Part shown: positions 9,103-20,094 of the stretch, piece after piece | Layout: each line of letters begins with the position of its first letter | How positions within the stretch are numbered: position 1 is the stretch's first letter | Source: Bartonella callosciuri | GTDB taxonomy: Bacteria; Pseudomonadota; Alphaproteobacteria; Rhizobiales; Rhizobiaceae | DNA: 64,000 bases | Assembly: GCF_014203215.1 (NCBI RefSeq) | Contig: NZ_JACHIM010000002.1 | Location: forward strand, 242,541-306,540 | Direction: 5' to 3' | Notes under the pieces: model-generated | Told to the model about the DNA's origin: nothing | Database searches by the model: none | What the model saw: the letters and a program-made list of their open reading frames with translations, nothing else | Translations under genes and position numbers: made by a program

Positions 9103-10037
9103 AATTATTACCTCAAATACTTTCTTTAATTTATATAATTAAATACGTTATTAAATTAATAAGCAAATATATAAATAAAATATAATTACTTTATAAGTTG
9201 CAATGTACATCATTATGTAATTTTAGTCAATAATAAAAATACATAATGATATATAATTATATTTGATTAATATGATATGTATTTATAAAAATAATTTTAT
9301 TATTATTAAAAATATGTATTATGCTACTTACATGTAGTTATTAAACAATAGCATGGACAGAAAAATATTAATTATTATAATAATAAGCACAAAAAGGTTA
9401 TTTTGTTTATTTATAAAATTTTTAATCTTTTCAAAAAGAGGGGGTATCGGGATTGTTATTGCAGGTTCTATGCGTTTTTTGATACATGCAGCTGTAAAAT
9501 TGATTTTATAGGTTATACTTTAAAATCTTGATGGGATAAATTGATAGATCTTTCGTTCGGTCTTGAGTTAGTGTGCAGTGAGAAAGTGATATTGAGAATG
9601 AGAGTTTTTATGGGTTGATTGATTAAAACCATTCTCAATAAATCAAACACTGATTTTTTTATTGATGGAGTTTTTTCTATGACAATAGTTATTATGTGTT
9701 ATAGGGGCTCTAAACTATATCACGTTATTCAATTTTTTTACTTACTTGTGTTCTTATTGCCGAAAGGAGCATGATTCATCCTCAATTATATCAGTTTCGA
9801 GTGATGTTATGGAATGGATCCGAAACAAAATGTATAGTTTATTTCAGAATAGAATTGGATAAGGATGAAGATCTTACTGAATTATAATAATGGTGTTGCA
9901 TACTGTTCATCATATGCAGCTAATATATTATATTTTAATGTCTAAGATTTTGTGGGTCACTTTAATCGGAGCAAGGGAATTTTGGTAAAAAGATTATTGA
10001 GGGAGTTTATAAGCTGATATACACGTAAGAGATTTTT
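9103..10037. other. Long AT-rich non-coding region with a possible small RNA
   Basis: 935 bases with no credible reading frame. The first 230 bases are extremely AT-rich. Near 9590-9660 there is an RNA-like structure (listed separately). The remainder shows nothing I can support. Confidence 0.5.
9515..9660 (+). ncRNA. Candidate small RNA with intrinsic terminator
   Basis: ATTGAGAATG (9591-9600) pairs perfectly with CATTCTCAAT (9630-9639), and GTTTT/AAAAC inside can extend the stem. Directly after comes a short hairpin AAATCA-aacac-TGATTT (9640-9656) and a T run to 9660, an intrinsic-terminator pattern for rightward transcription. No open frame leads into this terminator, so it may end a small RNA. 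A loose promoter-like TATACT lies near 9516. The 5' end is a guess; only the two hairpins are seen directly. Confidence 0.3.
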
Positions 10038-10739
10038 TTATGGTAAATCTCGCCATACTGCCATTGCCTCTAAGACTTCTCCTAAATGAGCATGTTTAGC
10101 AATAACCGTTTCAGCACCCGCCTCTGCCAGTACATTAGAGTGCCCAAGATAGCTATGTGATCCTCCAGTAAAGCCTATGACGCGCATACCTGCTGCTGAT
10201 GCAGCATGTACGCCATGTAGTGAATCTTCTATAACAATAGTATTTGTCGGCTTTACATGTAATTGTTGTGCGGTAAAAAGAAAAACATCCGGCGCTGGTT
10301 TCGTTTTTTTTGTTCCAACTTCGGGAGCAGAAAATATTTTGTCTTTACCATCAAAAAGATCGTAGAGATCAACGGTGGTGAGCATTTCTTTTATATCAGT
10401 GCTCTTTGCATTAGAGCAGATACAGTAGGGATAGCGCGTTTGAATGATTTCTATTGCTTCTCTTATACCATCAATAGCATGTAATTCGGTTTTTATCTGT
10501 GCTCGAAAAAGATCTGACATTTGATCTATGAGATGCGCAGAAATCGGTTTTTCTGTTTCCTTTTCAATTTGTTTAAGGATATCGCAAAAAATAAGTCCCG
10601 CATAACGCTTACTCAATTCTTCAGGAGATATTTCATATCCTGTTTGTGTAATTAATTGAGATCCAATTTTTGCTGCGAGGTACTCAGAGTCTACTAGAAC
10701 TCCATCACAATCAAAAATAATGAGATCTATCTGAGGCAT
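10038..10739 (-). CDS. HAD family hydrolase (phosphoglycolate/beta-phosphoglucomutase-like)
   Basis: 233 residues from the ATG at 10739, chosen because AAGGAAT lies just upstream; a TTG at 10772 would add 11 unlikely residues. Motif I is DCDGVLVDSE near the start, motif II is CSNAKS, motif III is the lysine in KPAPDVFLF, and motif IV is VIEDSLHGV, all of the HAD superfamily with a helical cap (subfamily IA). Such proteins dephosphorylate small sugar phosphates or phosphoglycolate in the cytoplasm; the substrate here cannot be told. It stands alone between two non-coding stretches. Confidence 0.88.
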   Translation of the reverse strand: MPQIDLIIFDCDGVLVDSEYLAAKIGSQLITQTGYEISPEELSKRYAGLIFCDILKQIEKETEKPISAHLIDQMSDLFRAQIKTELHAIDGIREAIEIIQTRYPYCICSNAKSTDIKEMLTTVDLYDLFDGKDKIFSAPEVGTKKTKPAPDVFLFTAQQLHVKPTNTIVIEDSLHGVHAASAAGMRVIGFTGGSHSYLGHSNVLAEAGAETVIAKHAHLGEVLEAMAVWRDLP

Positions 10740-12206
<1,467 letters not shown>

Positions 12207-12517
12207 AATACTAAACCGACAGTATCTTTATATAGATCAACTTCCAATATGTGCTTTTGTACTTAGACGATTGATAAAGAGGAGCAGTTACTCCTTTCTT
12301 CAACGTTTTTTATTCACACACTGAGCCCGCTTGTAACATGCGAGTGAGCAATTTTTTCGTGATCCATTATAAAAGGGACTGAAATGAGAAAATCTCACTA
12401 TATTCGAGGTTTTTATTTAAACCGTGAAATAGTGAATGATCATTAATCAATTAATGCGTTTTATAAAAAATGAAACATTGCATCTTAAACTAAAAATTCA
12501 TTTTTTGGTGACGAGGG
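12207..12517. other. Convergent spacer between ccrM and mutY
   Basis: 311 bases between converging genes. It contains a weak hairpin AGGAG-cagtta-CTCCT followed by TTCTT (12280-12300), a possible ccrM terminator, and then a copy of the intergenic repeat listed at 12307-12414. Confidence 0.45.
12307..12414 (+). repeat. Diverged intergenic repeat, copy A
   Basis: About 105 bases align with 17943-18047 in the same orientation, starting with TTTTTATTCA and sharing CTTGTAA, TGC.AG.GA and the following T run; roughly two thirds of positions match by eye. It begins 101 bases after the ccrM stop. No reading frame is conserved. It could be a 3' regulatory element, a decayed mobile repeat or a small RNA. 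Confidence 0.45.
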
Positions 12518-13576
12518 TTACTTTAATCTAAAGGAATTTGGAATCGCTATGGAAATAGCTTTTTTCATAACTGTAGGAAGTGCTTCTTCGGCAAGGTGCT
12601 GGATATCGCACCACCAGCCATTTTTAAGATTCATTTCATGAACACTGTTGATATAGTAAACGTTAAGTTTCAGAGAAAAGTGGGTAAAAACATGTGTAAT
12701 TTGTCCTTTAAATTGCCAGTCGGCGGTGAAAGGAGCGTTTTGAAGTCCGTTTTCGTTGTTTATTCCGATATCATTAGGAATTTGGGTCATTCCACCGAGT
12801 AGTTTTTGCCCCTGTCGTTTTTCCAAATAAATTTGCTTATTTTCATTAAGGATAACAAAAGCAGCACCAGTTTTTAAAGGGCGTTCTTTTTTAGGAGTTT
12901 TGACTGGAAAAGACTCAGTTATTTGCATCTTGGCAGCTTTGCACAAACTTTGAAGAGGACAAAGGTAACAAGATGGTTTTCTTGGTGTACAAATGATTGC
13001 TCCTAGATCCATCATTGCTTGAGCAAAGTCGCCAGGGCGATTTAAAGGAGTAATTTCTTGTGTTTTTTCTTTAATTTCAGTTTTTGCTTTTTTTAGTATT
13101 GAGGTAATTGCAAATAAGCGGGTTACCACACGTTCTACATTACTATCAACAACTGCTACAGGATGATTAAAAGCAATTGCGGCAATCGCTGCGGCAGTGT
13201 AGTCTCCAATACCCGAGAGAGTCCGTAATGCTTTTACGGATTGTGGAAATTGTCCTTGGTAGTTTTCCACAAGCTGTTGAGCACAACTTCTAAGATTACG
13301 TGCACGTGAATAATAACCAAGTCCAGCCCATGCTTTCATAATATCATCTTGTGAGGCTTTTGCTAAAGAAGCAAGGTCAGGCCAAAGTTTCAGAAATTTT
13401 TGAAAATAAGGTTTCACGGCTTCGACGGTTGTTTGTTGAAGCATGACTTCAGAAAGCCAAACGCGATAGGGATCAGGGCGGATGCCTTGTGCTTGTTCTT
13501 TAGGGGTAATACGCCATGGTAAATATCGTTGCTTTTGATCGTACCAAGAAAGGAGGTGCGAAGAAATTTCATGCAT
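12518..13576 (-). CDS. mutY: A/G-specific adenine DNA glycosylase
   Basis: 352 residues from the ATG at 13576; a TTG at 13588 would add four residues and is a possible alternative. MutY removes adenine mispaired with 8-oxoguanine. The helix-hairpin-helix LSGIGDYTAAAIAAIAF is followed by the catalytic aspartate in VVDSN (D144), and the catalytic glutamate lies in WLSEVMLQQT (E43). The iron-sulphur cluster cysteines C-x6-C-x2-C-x5-C are at 196, 203, 206 and 212. The C-terminal third is the NUDIX-like 8-oxoG recognition domain. It is divergent from the DUF721 gene that follows, an arrangement also seen in other Rhizobiales. Confidence 0.95.
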   Translation of the reverse strand: MHEISSHLLSWYDQKQRYLPWRITPKEQAQGIRPDPYRVWLSEVMLQQTTVEAVKPYFQKFLKLWPDLASLAKASQDDIMKAWAGLGYYSRARNLRSCAQQLVENYQGQFPQSVKALRTLSGIGDYTAAAIAAIAFNHPVAVVDSNVERVVTRLFAITSILKKAKTEIKEKTQEITPLNRPGDFAQAMMDLGAIICTPRKPSCYLCPLQSLCKAAKMQITESFPVKTPKKERPLKTGAAFVILNENKQIYLEKRQGQKLLGGMTQIPNDIGINNENGLQNAPFTADWQFKGQITHVFTHFSLKLNVYYINSVHEMNLKNGWWCDIQHLAEEALPTVMKKAISIAIPNSFRLK

Positions 13577-13764
13577 GGTTGCTTTCAATCATAGGCAGAT
13601 ATAAAATGCAAAAGAAAAAAATTATTTGCTTTGCTAATTCATGGTTCATTTTGCTTCTTAAACGAGAACTAGATTTTGTTGATAAAGGATGCGTTTTTCA
13701 GGTAAGAGTTTTTATATAAAGAAAAAATTTCTATAATGATATGATTGAAAGATAGCCTAGAAAA

Positions 13765-14265
13765 ATGAGCAAACAAGTTAAGAAACGCCATTTTTACTCT
13801 CTTTCTGAGACGGTATCTAAAATACTTGATCCGGTTCTACGCAAACGGACAGGACTCAATGTAGCGCTTATAGAAAATTGGCCCCAAATTGCAGGTTATG
13901 ATATCAGTGAAAACACCATGCCACTTAAAATTATTTGGAAATCTCATGCCGATCAAGATGAAGTTTTTCGACCAGCAACACTTATTGTGGCATGTGAAGG
14001 ATTTGCTGCCTTAAAATTGATGCATGAAACAGATGAATTGCTCCGTAGAATTAATGTTTTTTTTGGATATATTGCTATTGACCGTATCAAGATTGAGCAA
14101 AGGTATAGATCTCTCTTGACGAATCACTTGCCAATGAAGCTACCTCCGAATGAAAAAGATAAAAAGCGTCTAGAAAAAATGCTTCAGGAAATTGAAGATA
14201 AAAGTTTACGCCAATCACTTTATAAACTTGGCTGTTGCATTTTTTGGGAAAAAAATAATAAATAG
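13765..14265 (+). CDS. DUF721/DciA-like protein
   Basis: 166 residues. The run from LDPVLRKRTGLNVALIENW through LIVACEGFAALKLMHETDELLRRIN and IDRIKIEQR is the DUF721 fold. DciA, the best studied member, loads replicative helicase DnaB; in alphaproteobacteria without DnaC this role is likely but unproven for this longer variant. It stands beside mutY and directly upstream of the DsbA-like gene, the same order as in Brucella and other rhizobia. ATG at 13765 fits the family N-terminus. Confident on family, less on role. Confidence 0.85.
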   Translation: MSKQVKKRHFYSLSETVSKILDPVLRKRTGLNVALIENWPQIAGYDISENTMPLKIIWKSHADQDEVFRPATLIVACEGFAALKLMHETDELLRRINVFFGYIAIDRIKIEQRYRSLLTNHLPMKLPPNEKDKKRLEKMLQEIEDKSLRQSLYKLGCCIFWEKNNK

Positions 14266-14349
14266 CAAGATATTTTATATGTTTTCTTTTAGTATATATG
14301 GGCAAATGTTCAATTCTTCTTCGTTTATAACAACAGAAAAGTATTATCT

Positions 14350-15009
14350 ATGATAAAATTTCGTTCTTTTTTGTCTTTCGGGATCATTTTTCTCTTAATG
14401 GCAGCTCTAAAAATTAGTGCAACGGTTGTTGTCGCTAGTAGCGTCAAACCACCAGCTGCAACTGTCGATATGGCTAAGCTCCTGCAATCGGGAAAAGTGA
14501 AGGATCGGTTTGAGGGAGAGGTGAATGCACCAGTAACAATTATTGAATATGCTTCTTTGACATGTATTCATTGTGCGCATTTTTATAATGATATCCTTCC
14601 TCAGCTTCGTAAAAAATATATCAGAACAGGGAAAGTAAAACTTATTTTCCGCGAATATGCTTTTGATCCTCGGGCGACAGCAGGTTTTATGTTGGCGCGG
14701 TGTGCACCAGAAGATCGCTATTTTCCTTTGATAGAAGTTTTATTTCAAAAACAGCATGAATGGGTTTGGGGACGAGATGCTTTGATACCATTGAAGAAAA
14801 TTAGCTTAATGGCGGGTTTTACGGATGAAAGTTTTAATACTTGTTTGAAAAATCAGACCATTTTAGATGAAGTGAATGCATCTTTTGAGCGTGGTAAAGA
14901 GCTTGGTGTTACAGCAACACCTACTTTTTTTATCAATGGTAGTAAATATGAAGGGGCTATGTCAGTAGAAGACTTCTTTTCGGTGATTGATAGTTTTCTT
15001 AAAAACTAA
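14350..15009 (+). CDS. DsbA-family periplasmic thiol-disulfide oxidoreductase
   Basis: 219 residues with an N-terminal signal peptide (about 1-30). The redox pair is C72-I-H-C75 in ASLTCIHCAHFY, and the cis-proline loop is GVTATPTFFING near residue 190, both features of thioredoxin-fold DsbA/BdbD proteins. It should form or shuffle disulphides in exported proteins. The gene follows the DUF721 gene by 84 bases and may be co-transcribed. The isomerase-like family (DsbC/DsbG) is less likely because there is no N-terminal dimerisation domain. Confidence 0.9.
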   Translation: MIKFRSFLSFGIIFLLMAALKISATVVVASSVKPPAATVDMAKLLQSGKVKDRFEGEVNAPVTIIEYASLTCIHCAHFYNDILPQLRKKYIRTGKVKLIFREYAFDPRATAGFMLARCAPEDRYFPLIEVLFQKQHEWVWGRDALIPLKKISLMAGFTDESFNTCLKNQTILDEVNASFERGKELGVTATPTFFINGSKYEGAMSVEDFFSVIDSFLKN

Positions 15010-15190
15010 ATTTTTCTTACAAAAGATGTATCTTGATACTTGTGAGCATTTCCCTTTTTGGAGGGGTGGTTTTTGTGCATTTCTGGGGCAATATTTTCTT
15101 TGGTTTGACCAATTTTGAAGAGAATTATTACTTTTGATGGTGGGCTCGGATCAAATGGTGTTTTAGTGCTGATATGAGAGGACTTGTGTG

Positions 15191-17857
15191 ATGACAAAGT
15201 GGGTTTATAGTTTTGGGAATGGCAGTGCAGAAGGAAGTGCAAGTCAGCGCAGTCTTCTTGGTGGCAAAGGGGCTAATTTGGCCGAAATGAGTAATCTTGG
15301 CCTGCCTGTCCCGCCTGGATTTACCCTTACAACAGAAGTTTGTAATTTTTATTATGCACATGACAAATCATATCCAGAAGAATTACAGAAAGTTGTTAAG
15401 CAAGCACTTAAGCGCGTTGGTGAACAAACAGAACGTGAATTTGGAAATGAAAAAAGGCCACTTTTACTTTCTGTTCGCTCAGGAGCTCGGGCTTCTATGC
15501 CAGGGATGATGGATACAGTGCTTAACCTTGGTATGAATGATAAGACTGTAAAAGCAATTGCTTTACAAGCCAATAATGAACGTTTTGCTTATGACAGTTA
15601 TCGCCGTTTTATCCAAATGTATTCTAATGTTGTTTTGGGATTAGACCATTCGTATTTCGAAGAGATACTTGATGAAACAAAAGCACGTAATGGTTATATT
15701 GTTGATACAGAAATGACAGCAGATGATTGGAAAGATGTTATTATTTCTTATAAAGCATATGTTGAAGAAAAATTAGGAAAGCCTTTTCCACAAGATCCTG
15801 AACAACAGTTATGGGAAGCGATTGGAGCAGTTTTTTCAAGTTGGATGACAGCGCGTGCAGTTACTTATCGCCGTTTACATAATATTCCTGAAAGTTGGGG
15901 CACGGCAGTTAATGTGCAAGCCATGGTTTTTGGCAATATGGGTGAAGATTCGGCAACAGGTGTTGCTTTCACACGTAATCCGTCTACGGGACAAAAAGAG
16001 CTTTACGGTGAGTTTTTAGTGGATGCGCAGGGTGAAGATGTTGTGGCAGGCACTCGAACTCCCCAAAATATTACAGAAAATGCACGTATTGTTGCAGGCT
16101 CAAATAAGCCATCTTTAGAAGAAATCATGCCAGAAGCTTTTGGAAAACTGTGTCAGATCGCGCAGAAGCTTGAACAGCATTATCGGGATATGCAAGATCT
16201 GGAATTTACAATTGAAAAAGGCAAATTATGGATGTTGCAGACTCGCTCAGGAAAGCGAACAGCTCGTGCAGCTTTAAAAATGGCGATTGAAATGGTTGAG
16301 GAGGGATTGATAAGTCGTGAAGAGGCGGTGATGCGAATCGATGCAAAATCGCTTGATCAACTTTTACACCCGACTCTTGATCCCAAAGCAAAACGTTTTG
16401 TCATTGCTCGTGGCTTACCTGCTTCTCCGGGAGCGGCAATGGGTGAGATTGTTTTTACTTCGGAAGAGGCGGAAACGGCATCGGCAGAAGGCCGCAAAGT
16501 TATTTTGGTGCGTGTAGAGACAAGTCCAGAAGATATTCATGGGATGCATGCTGCAGAAGGGATTTTAACAACGCGCGGTGGTATGACAAGTCATGCTGCT
16601 GTTGTCGCGCGCGGTATGGGAAAGCCATGTATTTCTGGTGCTGGTAATATACGGATTGATTATAATACAAACACAATGTTTGCTTCAGGACAAAGTTTTA
16701 AAAAGGGTGATATTATTACGATTGATGGTGGAAGTGGGGAAATTTTAAAAGGAAGGGTTGCAATGTTGCAACCTGAGCTTTGTGGAGATTTTGCAAAATT
16801 GATGGAGTGGGCTGATGGAATGCGGCGTCTAAGAGTTCGCGCCAATGCTGAGACACCATCTGATGCACGTATGGGGCGTTCCTTTGGGGCTGAAGGTATT
16901 GGACTTTGCCGTACGGAACATATGTTTTTTTCTGGTGAACGTATTGTTGCCATGCGGGAAATGATTTTAAGTAATGATGAAAGTGGTCGTCGTAAAGCAT
17001 TGGATAAACTTTTGCCAATGCAACGCTCAGACTTTACGGAATTGTTTGAAATTATGTGTGGTTTACCTGTTACTATCCGCTTGCTAGATCCACCACTCCA
17101 TGAATTTTTACCAAAAACGGATGCTGAAATTCTTGATGTTGCAACGGTTATGGGAGTTTCTGTTAGAGTGCTTTCTGAACGCGCACAGCAGTTGCACGAA
17201 TTTAATCCTATGCTTGGATTACGAGGATGCCGTTTAGCGATTACTTATCCAGAAATTGCAGAAATGCAAGCGCGGGCGATTTTTGAAGCAGCAGCACAAG
17301 CTGCTGAAAAAACTGGATCTCCTGTTATGCTTGAAATTATGGTGCCGCTTATAGCCCTTAAATCTGAACTTGATTTTGTTAAAGCTCGTATTGATCAGAT
17401 AGCTGATGAAGTGATGAAAAAAAAAGAAATCACTATTCAGTACATGGTTGGAACGATGATTGAGCTTCCAAGAGCAGCTCTTCGGGCAGATGAAATTGCA
17501 CAAACTGCTGAGTTTTTTTCATTTGGTACAAACGATTTGACGCAAACTGCTTTTGGAATTTCACGTGATGATGCCGCTCCCTTTTTGGAAACCTATTTTC
17601 AAAAAGGGCTTTTAGAACAAGATCCTTTCGTATCTATTGATCGTGATGGGGTAGGGGAGCTTATTGCTATTGCTGCACAGCGTGGTCGTTCACAGCGTAG
17701 AAAACTTAAACTAGGAATTTGTGGTGAACACGGAGGCGATCCTGCTTCTATTACTTTATGTGAAGAAAATAATCTGGATTATGTGTCATGTTCTCCTTTT
17801 CGGGTACCGATTGCACGTTTAGCAGCAGCACAATCGGCAATTACAAAAAAGACATAA
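15191..17857 (+). CDS. ppdK: Pyruvate, phosphate dikinase
   Basis: 888 residues from the ATG at 15191, preferred over the adjoining GTG because GAGAGGA sits 6 bases before it. The enzyme interconverts pyruvate, ATP and phosphate with PEP, AMP and pyrophosphate. The N-terminal ATP-grasp domain covers about 1-340. The phosphohistidine is H468 in RGGMTSHAAVVARG, and the C-terminal PEP/pyruvate barrel carries the catalytic cysteine in GICGEHGGD. Length and motifs are complete. It stands alone, 181 bases after the DsbA-like gene. In a genus that lives on amino acids and pyruvate it probably supplies PEP. Confidence 0.96.
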   Translation: MTKWVYSFGNGSAEGSASQRSLLGGKGANLAEMSNLGLPVPPGFTLTTEVCNFYYAHDKSYPEELQKVVKQALKRVGEQTEREFGNEKRPLLLSVRSGARASMPGMMDTVLNLGMNDKTVKAIALQANNERFAYDSYRRFIQMYSNVVLGLDHSYFEEILDETKARNGYIVDTEMTADDWKDVIISYKAYVEEKLGKPFPQDPEQQLWEAIGAVFSSWMTARAVTYRRLHNIPESWGTAVNVQAMVFGNMGEDSATGVAFTRNPSTGQKELYGEFLVDAQGEDVVAGTRTPQNITENARIVAGSNKPSLEEIMPEAFGKLCQIAQKLEQHYRDMQDLEFTIEKGKLWMLQTRSGKRTARAALKMAIEMVEEGLISREEAVMRIDAKSLDQLLHPTLDPKAKRFVIARGLPASPGAAMGEIVFTSEEAETASAEGRKVILVRVETSPEDIHGMHAAEGILTTRGGMTSHAAVVARGMGKPCISGAGNIRIDYNTNTMFASGQSFKKGDIITIDGGSGEILKGRVAMLQPELCGDFAKLMEWADGMRRLRVRANAETPSDARMGRSFGAEGIGLCRTEHMFFSGERIVAMREMILSNDESGRRKALDKLLPMQRSDFTELFEIMCGLPVTIRLLDPPLHEFLPKTDAEILDVATVMGVSVRVLSERAQQLHEFNPMLGLRGCRLAITYPEIAEMQARAIFEAAAQAAEKTGSPVMLEIMVPLIALKSELDFVKARIDQIADEVMKKKEITIQYMVGTMIELPRAALRADEIAQTAEFFSFGTNDLTQTAFGISRDDAAPFLETYFQKGLLEQDPFVSIDRDGVGELIAIAAQRGRSQRRKLKLGICGEHGGDPASITLCEENNLDYVSCSPFRVPIARLAAAQSAITKKT

Positions 17858-18287
17858 AGGTTTTGGGGATATTTTCATTGTGTGGCCGCTGTTCTTACAT
17901 GTAGACTCTTCATAATAAGCATATTTATTTGTTTCTTAAATATTTTTATTCATACCTAATCCCTCTTGTAATGTGCAAGCGAACGATCTTTTTGATTTAT
18001 GATAAGGGGGGAATGATAAGGAAATATTGCTGTATTAAGCACTTTTTTCAAGTTGCAAAAAAGAAGAGTTATCTTTGTAAATCAATGTGTTGATTGGGAG
18101 ACGCAGAATAAATTGTATGTATTCTTCTTTTTCTTCAAGAAAAGGATAAAAATACAGGACATACCATAATTGTATATGTGGGAGATGGGACAGTGTACTT
18201 TGATGTATTCATAGGAAAAGGGATAAGGTGGGATAGTAAATTATTGCCATAGTTTCAGTGTTTGCTTTATAAGATAGAGGCTTATCT
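17858..18287. other. Convergent spacer after ppdK
   Basis: 430 bases between ppdK and a leftward gene. It holds copy B of the intergenic repeat (17943-18047). No clear T-tailed terminator was seen after ppdK. The remainder is featureless. Confidence 0.45.
17943..18047 (+). repeat. Diverged intergenic repeat, copy B
   Basis: Counterpart of 12307-12414, same orientation, starting 86 bases after the ppdK stop. CTTGTAATGTGCAAG inside it is a short imperfect inverted repeat. Small insertions and deletions separate the copies, so they are old. No protein is encoded. Confidence 0.45.
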
Positions 18288-19133
18288 TCAATTTAACAAA
18301 CCAACTTCACGCATTTTCATCAAAACTGTATGATCAATCTTACCTGTTATGGGAAGATCAAACATTTTTTGAAACTGTCTTAAGGCTTCTATTGTCTTTT
18401 GGTCCTCTACACCTGTGACAATAACTTCCTGATTACCAAAAAGACGTAAAGCTTTTTGCACTTGTATAATATCTGCAACAGGAGGCACTAAAACAGTTTC
18501 TTTTGAGAGAGATATATCTTTAGTTTTTGTTGTCTCATTTGCCATTTCCATTTCGCTACGCTTAATTAATACCGCAATTTCATCTATTTCCGGTTTGGAT
18601 AAACTATTGTTTTGTTTTTCCTGGGCGGCTTGTTGTTTCCATAGTGCTATGGCACGAAGCATTTTAGGTCCTTCTAACCCATCTAAAGGACCATTATAAA
18701 GCCCTAGTTTTGCCAGCTTTTTTTGTATTTTTAGGGTATTTTCTGTGGGAGAATGTGAAGATAAATTTGTGCGTAGGTTGTTTGGAAAAGGTACAGAAGT
18801 AGCACGAGAAAGTGTGTGAAGTGTTTCTTTTTTTGCAGATAAAGTAGAGTTTTGCTCAATCTCTGGAGCAAATGTGAATTTCGTTTTAGGAAAAACATCC
18901 TGATACGTTGTTGTTTGCAAAAATAAAGCATTAACAGAAAAAAATACAAAACTAATATTAAAAAGAAAGAATCCAACAAAAAACAAAGCATTTTTGCGTG
19001 TATAGAAGTAAAGTGTTTTTGCTATCCAAAAAAGAAAGCGACCACTGATAAGAAGAACTGTTATAACAATACTACTGTGGTATTTACGCTTTTTTACGTT
19101 TTTTGTTCTGCGAGTCTTTCGTTTTTTTGTCAT
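18288..19133 (-). CDS. Membrane-anchored peptidoglycan-binding protein
   Basis: 281 residues. A basic cytoplasmic start (KKRKTRRTKNVKKRKYH) leads into hydrophobic segments between about 23 and 75. Two peptidoglycan-binding domain 1 repeats follow: one near residues 130-170 (IQKKLAKLGLYNGPLDGLEG) and one at the C-terminus (VQKALRLFGNQEVIVTGVE). Topology suggests the binding domains face the periplasm. There is no visible hydrolase domain, so it is probably structural or an accessory factor. It is a single gene with no operon partners. Confidence 0.82.
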   Translation of the reverse strand: MTKKRKTRRTKNVKKRKYHSSIVITVLLISGRFLFWIAKTLYFYTRKNALFFVGFFLFNISFVFFSVNALFLQTTTYQDVFPKTKFTFAPEIEQNSTLSAKKETLHTLSRATSVPFPNNLRTNLSSHSPTENTLKIQKKLAKLGLYNGPLDGLEGPKMLRAIALWKQQAAQEKQNNSLSKPEIDEIAVLIKRSEMEMANETTKTKDISLSKETVLVPPVADIIQVQKALRLFGNQEVIVTGVEDQKTIEALRQFQKMFDLPITGKIDHTVLMKMREVGLLN

Positions 19134-20094
19134 TATTTTTATTTTTTATTTCCAATTGTGATTGTTTCTTACATAGAAACAAAAATAAATTATTCTCACT
19201 TTCAGAGAGAGGAAGATATATGTCGCATTGTTGCCTCTTTTTTCAAATTGTTAAAATGAGAAGGTTTGGCGTATCAATGTCTAAGCTGATAAATCAATAA
19301 TAGCCCTCATCCATTTTTCTTAATTTCATATTCTGAAGCATTTTTAGAATGTATAAAAAGAGCATCCACCTCTGCAATATCATCTTTATGCTTGCAAGTC
19401 ATATCGTCATCTAAACTGAAAGTGCTCTGTCATTTCCTCATTTTTTGCAATAGATTTTGGAGTATGTGAGATCAATTTGAAACAAATTTGCCTATCACGT
19501 TGCAGAGATTATGGTAGTGCATATCTCTTTCAAATGTCTTACATATATGATGTTATGAGACATCATTGTCTTCCAATATCATATCTACTCTTAGTATAAA
19601 TCTACTCTACTAATATTCAATAAATTTTATAAATATCAACTGAAGTGATTTTTAAAAATCTGCAAAAGAATAGATTTCTTGCTTCATCTTTGTAATTTTA
19701 TATTTATGCTTTTTTGTGAAACAGGAAATTGCAACCTGTATTGGATAGTAACCTAACCATCACGCATTACCATAGTTATCAGCTATTGTTTTTTACGTAG
19801 TATCTTTGTTCTCAATGTATGTAATGAGAGTACAGGTTCACATATTTTCAACGCTTTTATTTTTTACGGTATAATTCTGATTTTCACGTTCTAAGGAAAG
19901 GATAAGACGTCTCGTTTTTGTACAGCTGTATCATATATTATAATGACATCATTAATACTACGAACATTAATACTACGAACGCTGATAAGCGATTGCTCAA
20001 TTCTATAAAAGACTAATTTTATAAATTTTTTATAAAGAAGAAGAGTATAGACTGCTTTTCTGTTTCATTTATAACTGCGGTAAATTGGCTGCTC
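19134..20094. other. Long non-coding region with a decayed reading frame and a tandem repeat
   Basis: 961 bases. On the minus strand between about 19330 and 19480 two adjoining frames look protein-like. One reads LISHTPKSIAKNEEMTEHFQ; after a one-base shift the next reads SLDDDMTCKHKDDIAEVDAL and ends at TGA. This is probably a dead gene I cannot identify. A 15-base tandem duplication is at 19951-19980. Nothing else is supported. Confidence 0.4.
19951..19980. repeat. Two perfect tandem copies of a 15-base unit
   Basis: ATTAATACTACGAAC occurs twice back to back, 115 bases upstream of the DUF5330 gene start. Two copies only; it could be slippage or a tandem protein-binding site in the promoter region. 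Confidence 0.7.

Noticed and set aside
10018-10042. Hairpin GAGATTT/AAATCTC at the end of the HAD gene as terminator
   Set aside because: It overlaps the end of the coding region and lacks a T run in the direction of transcription.
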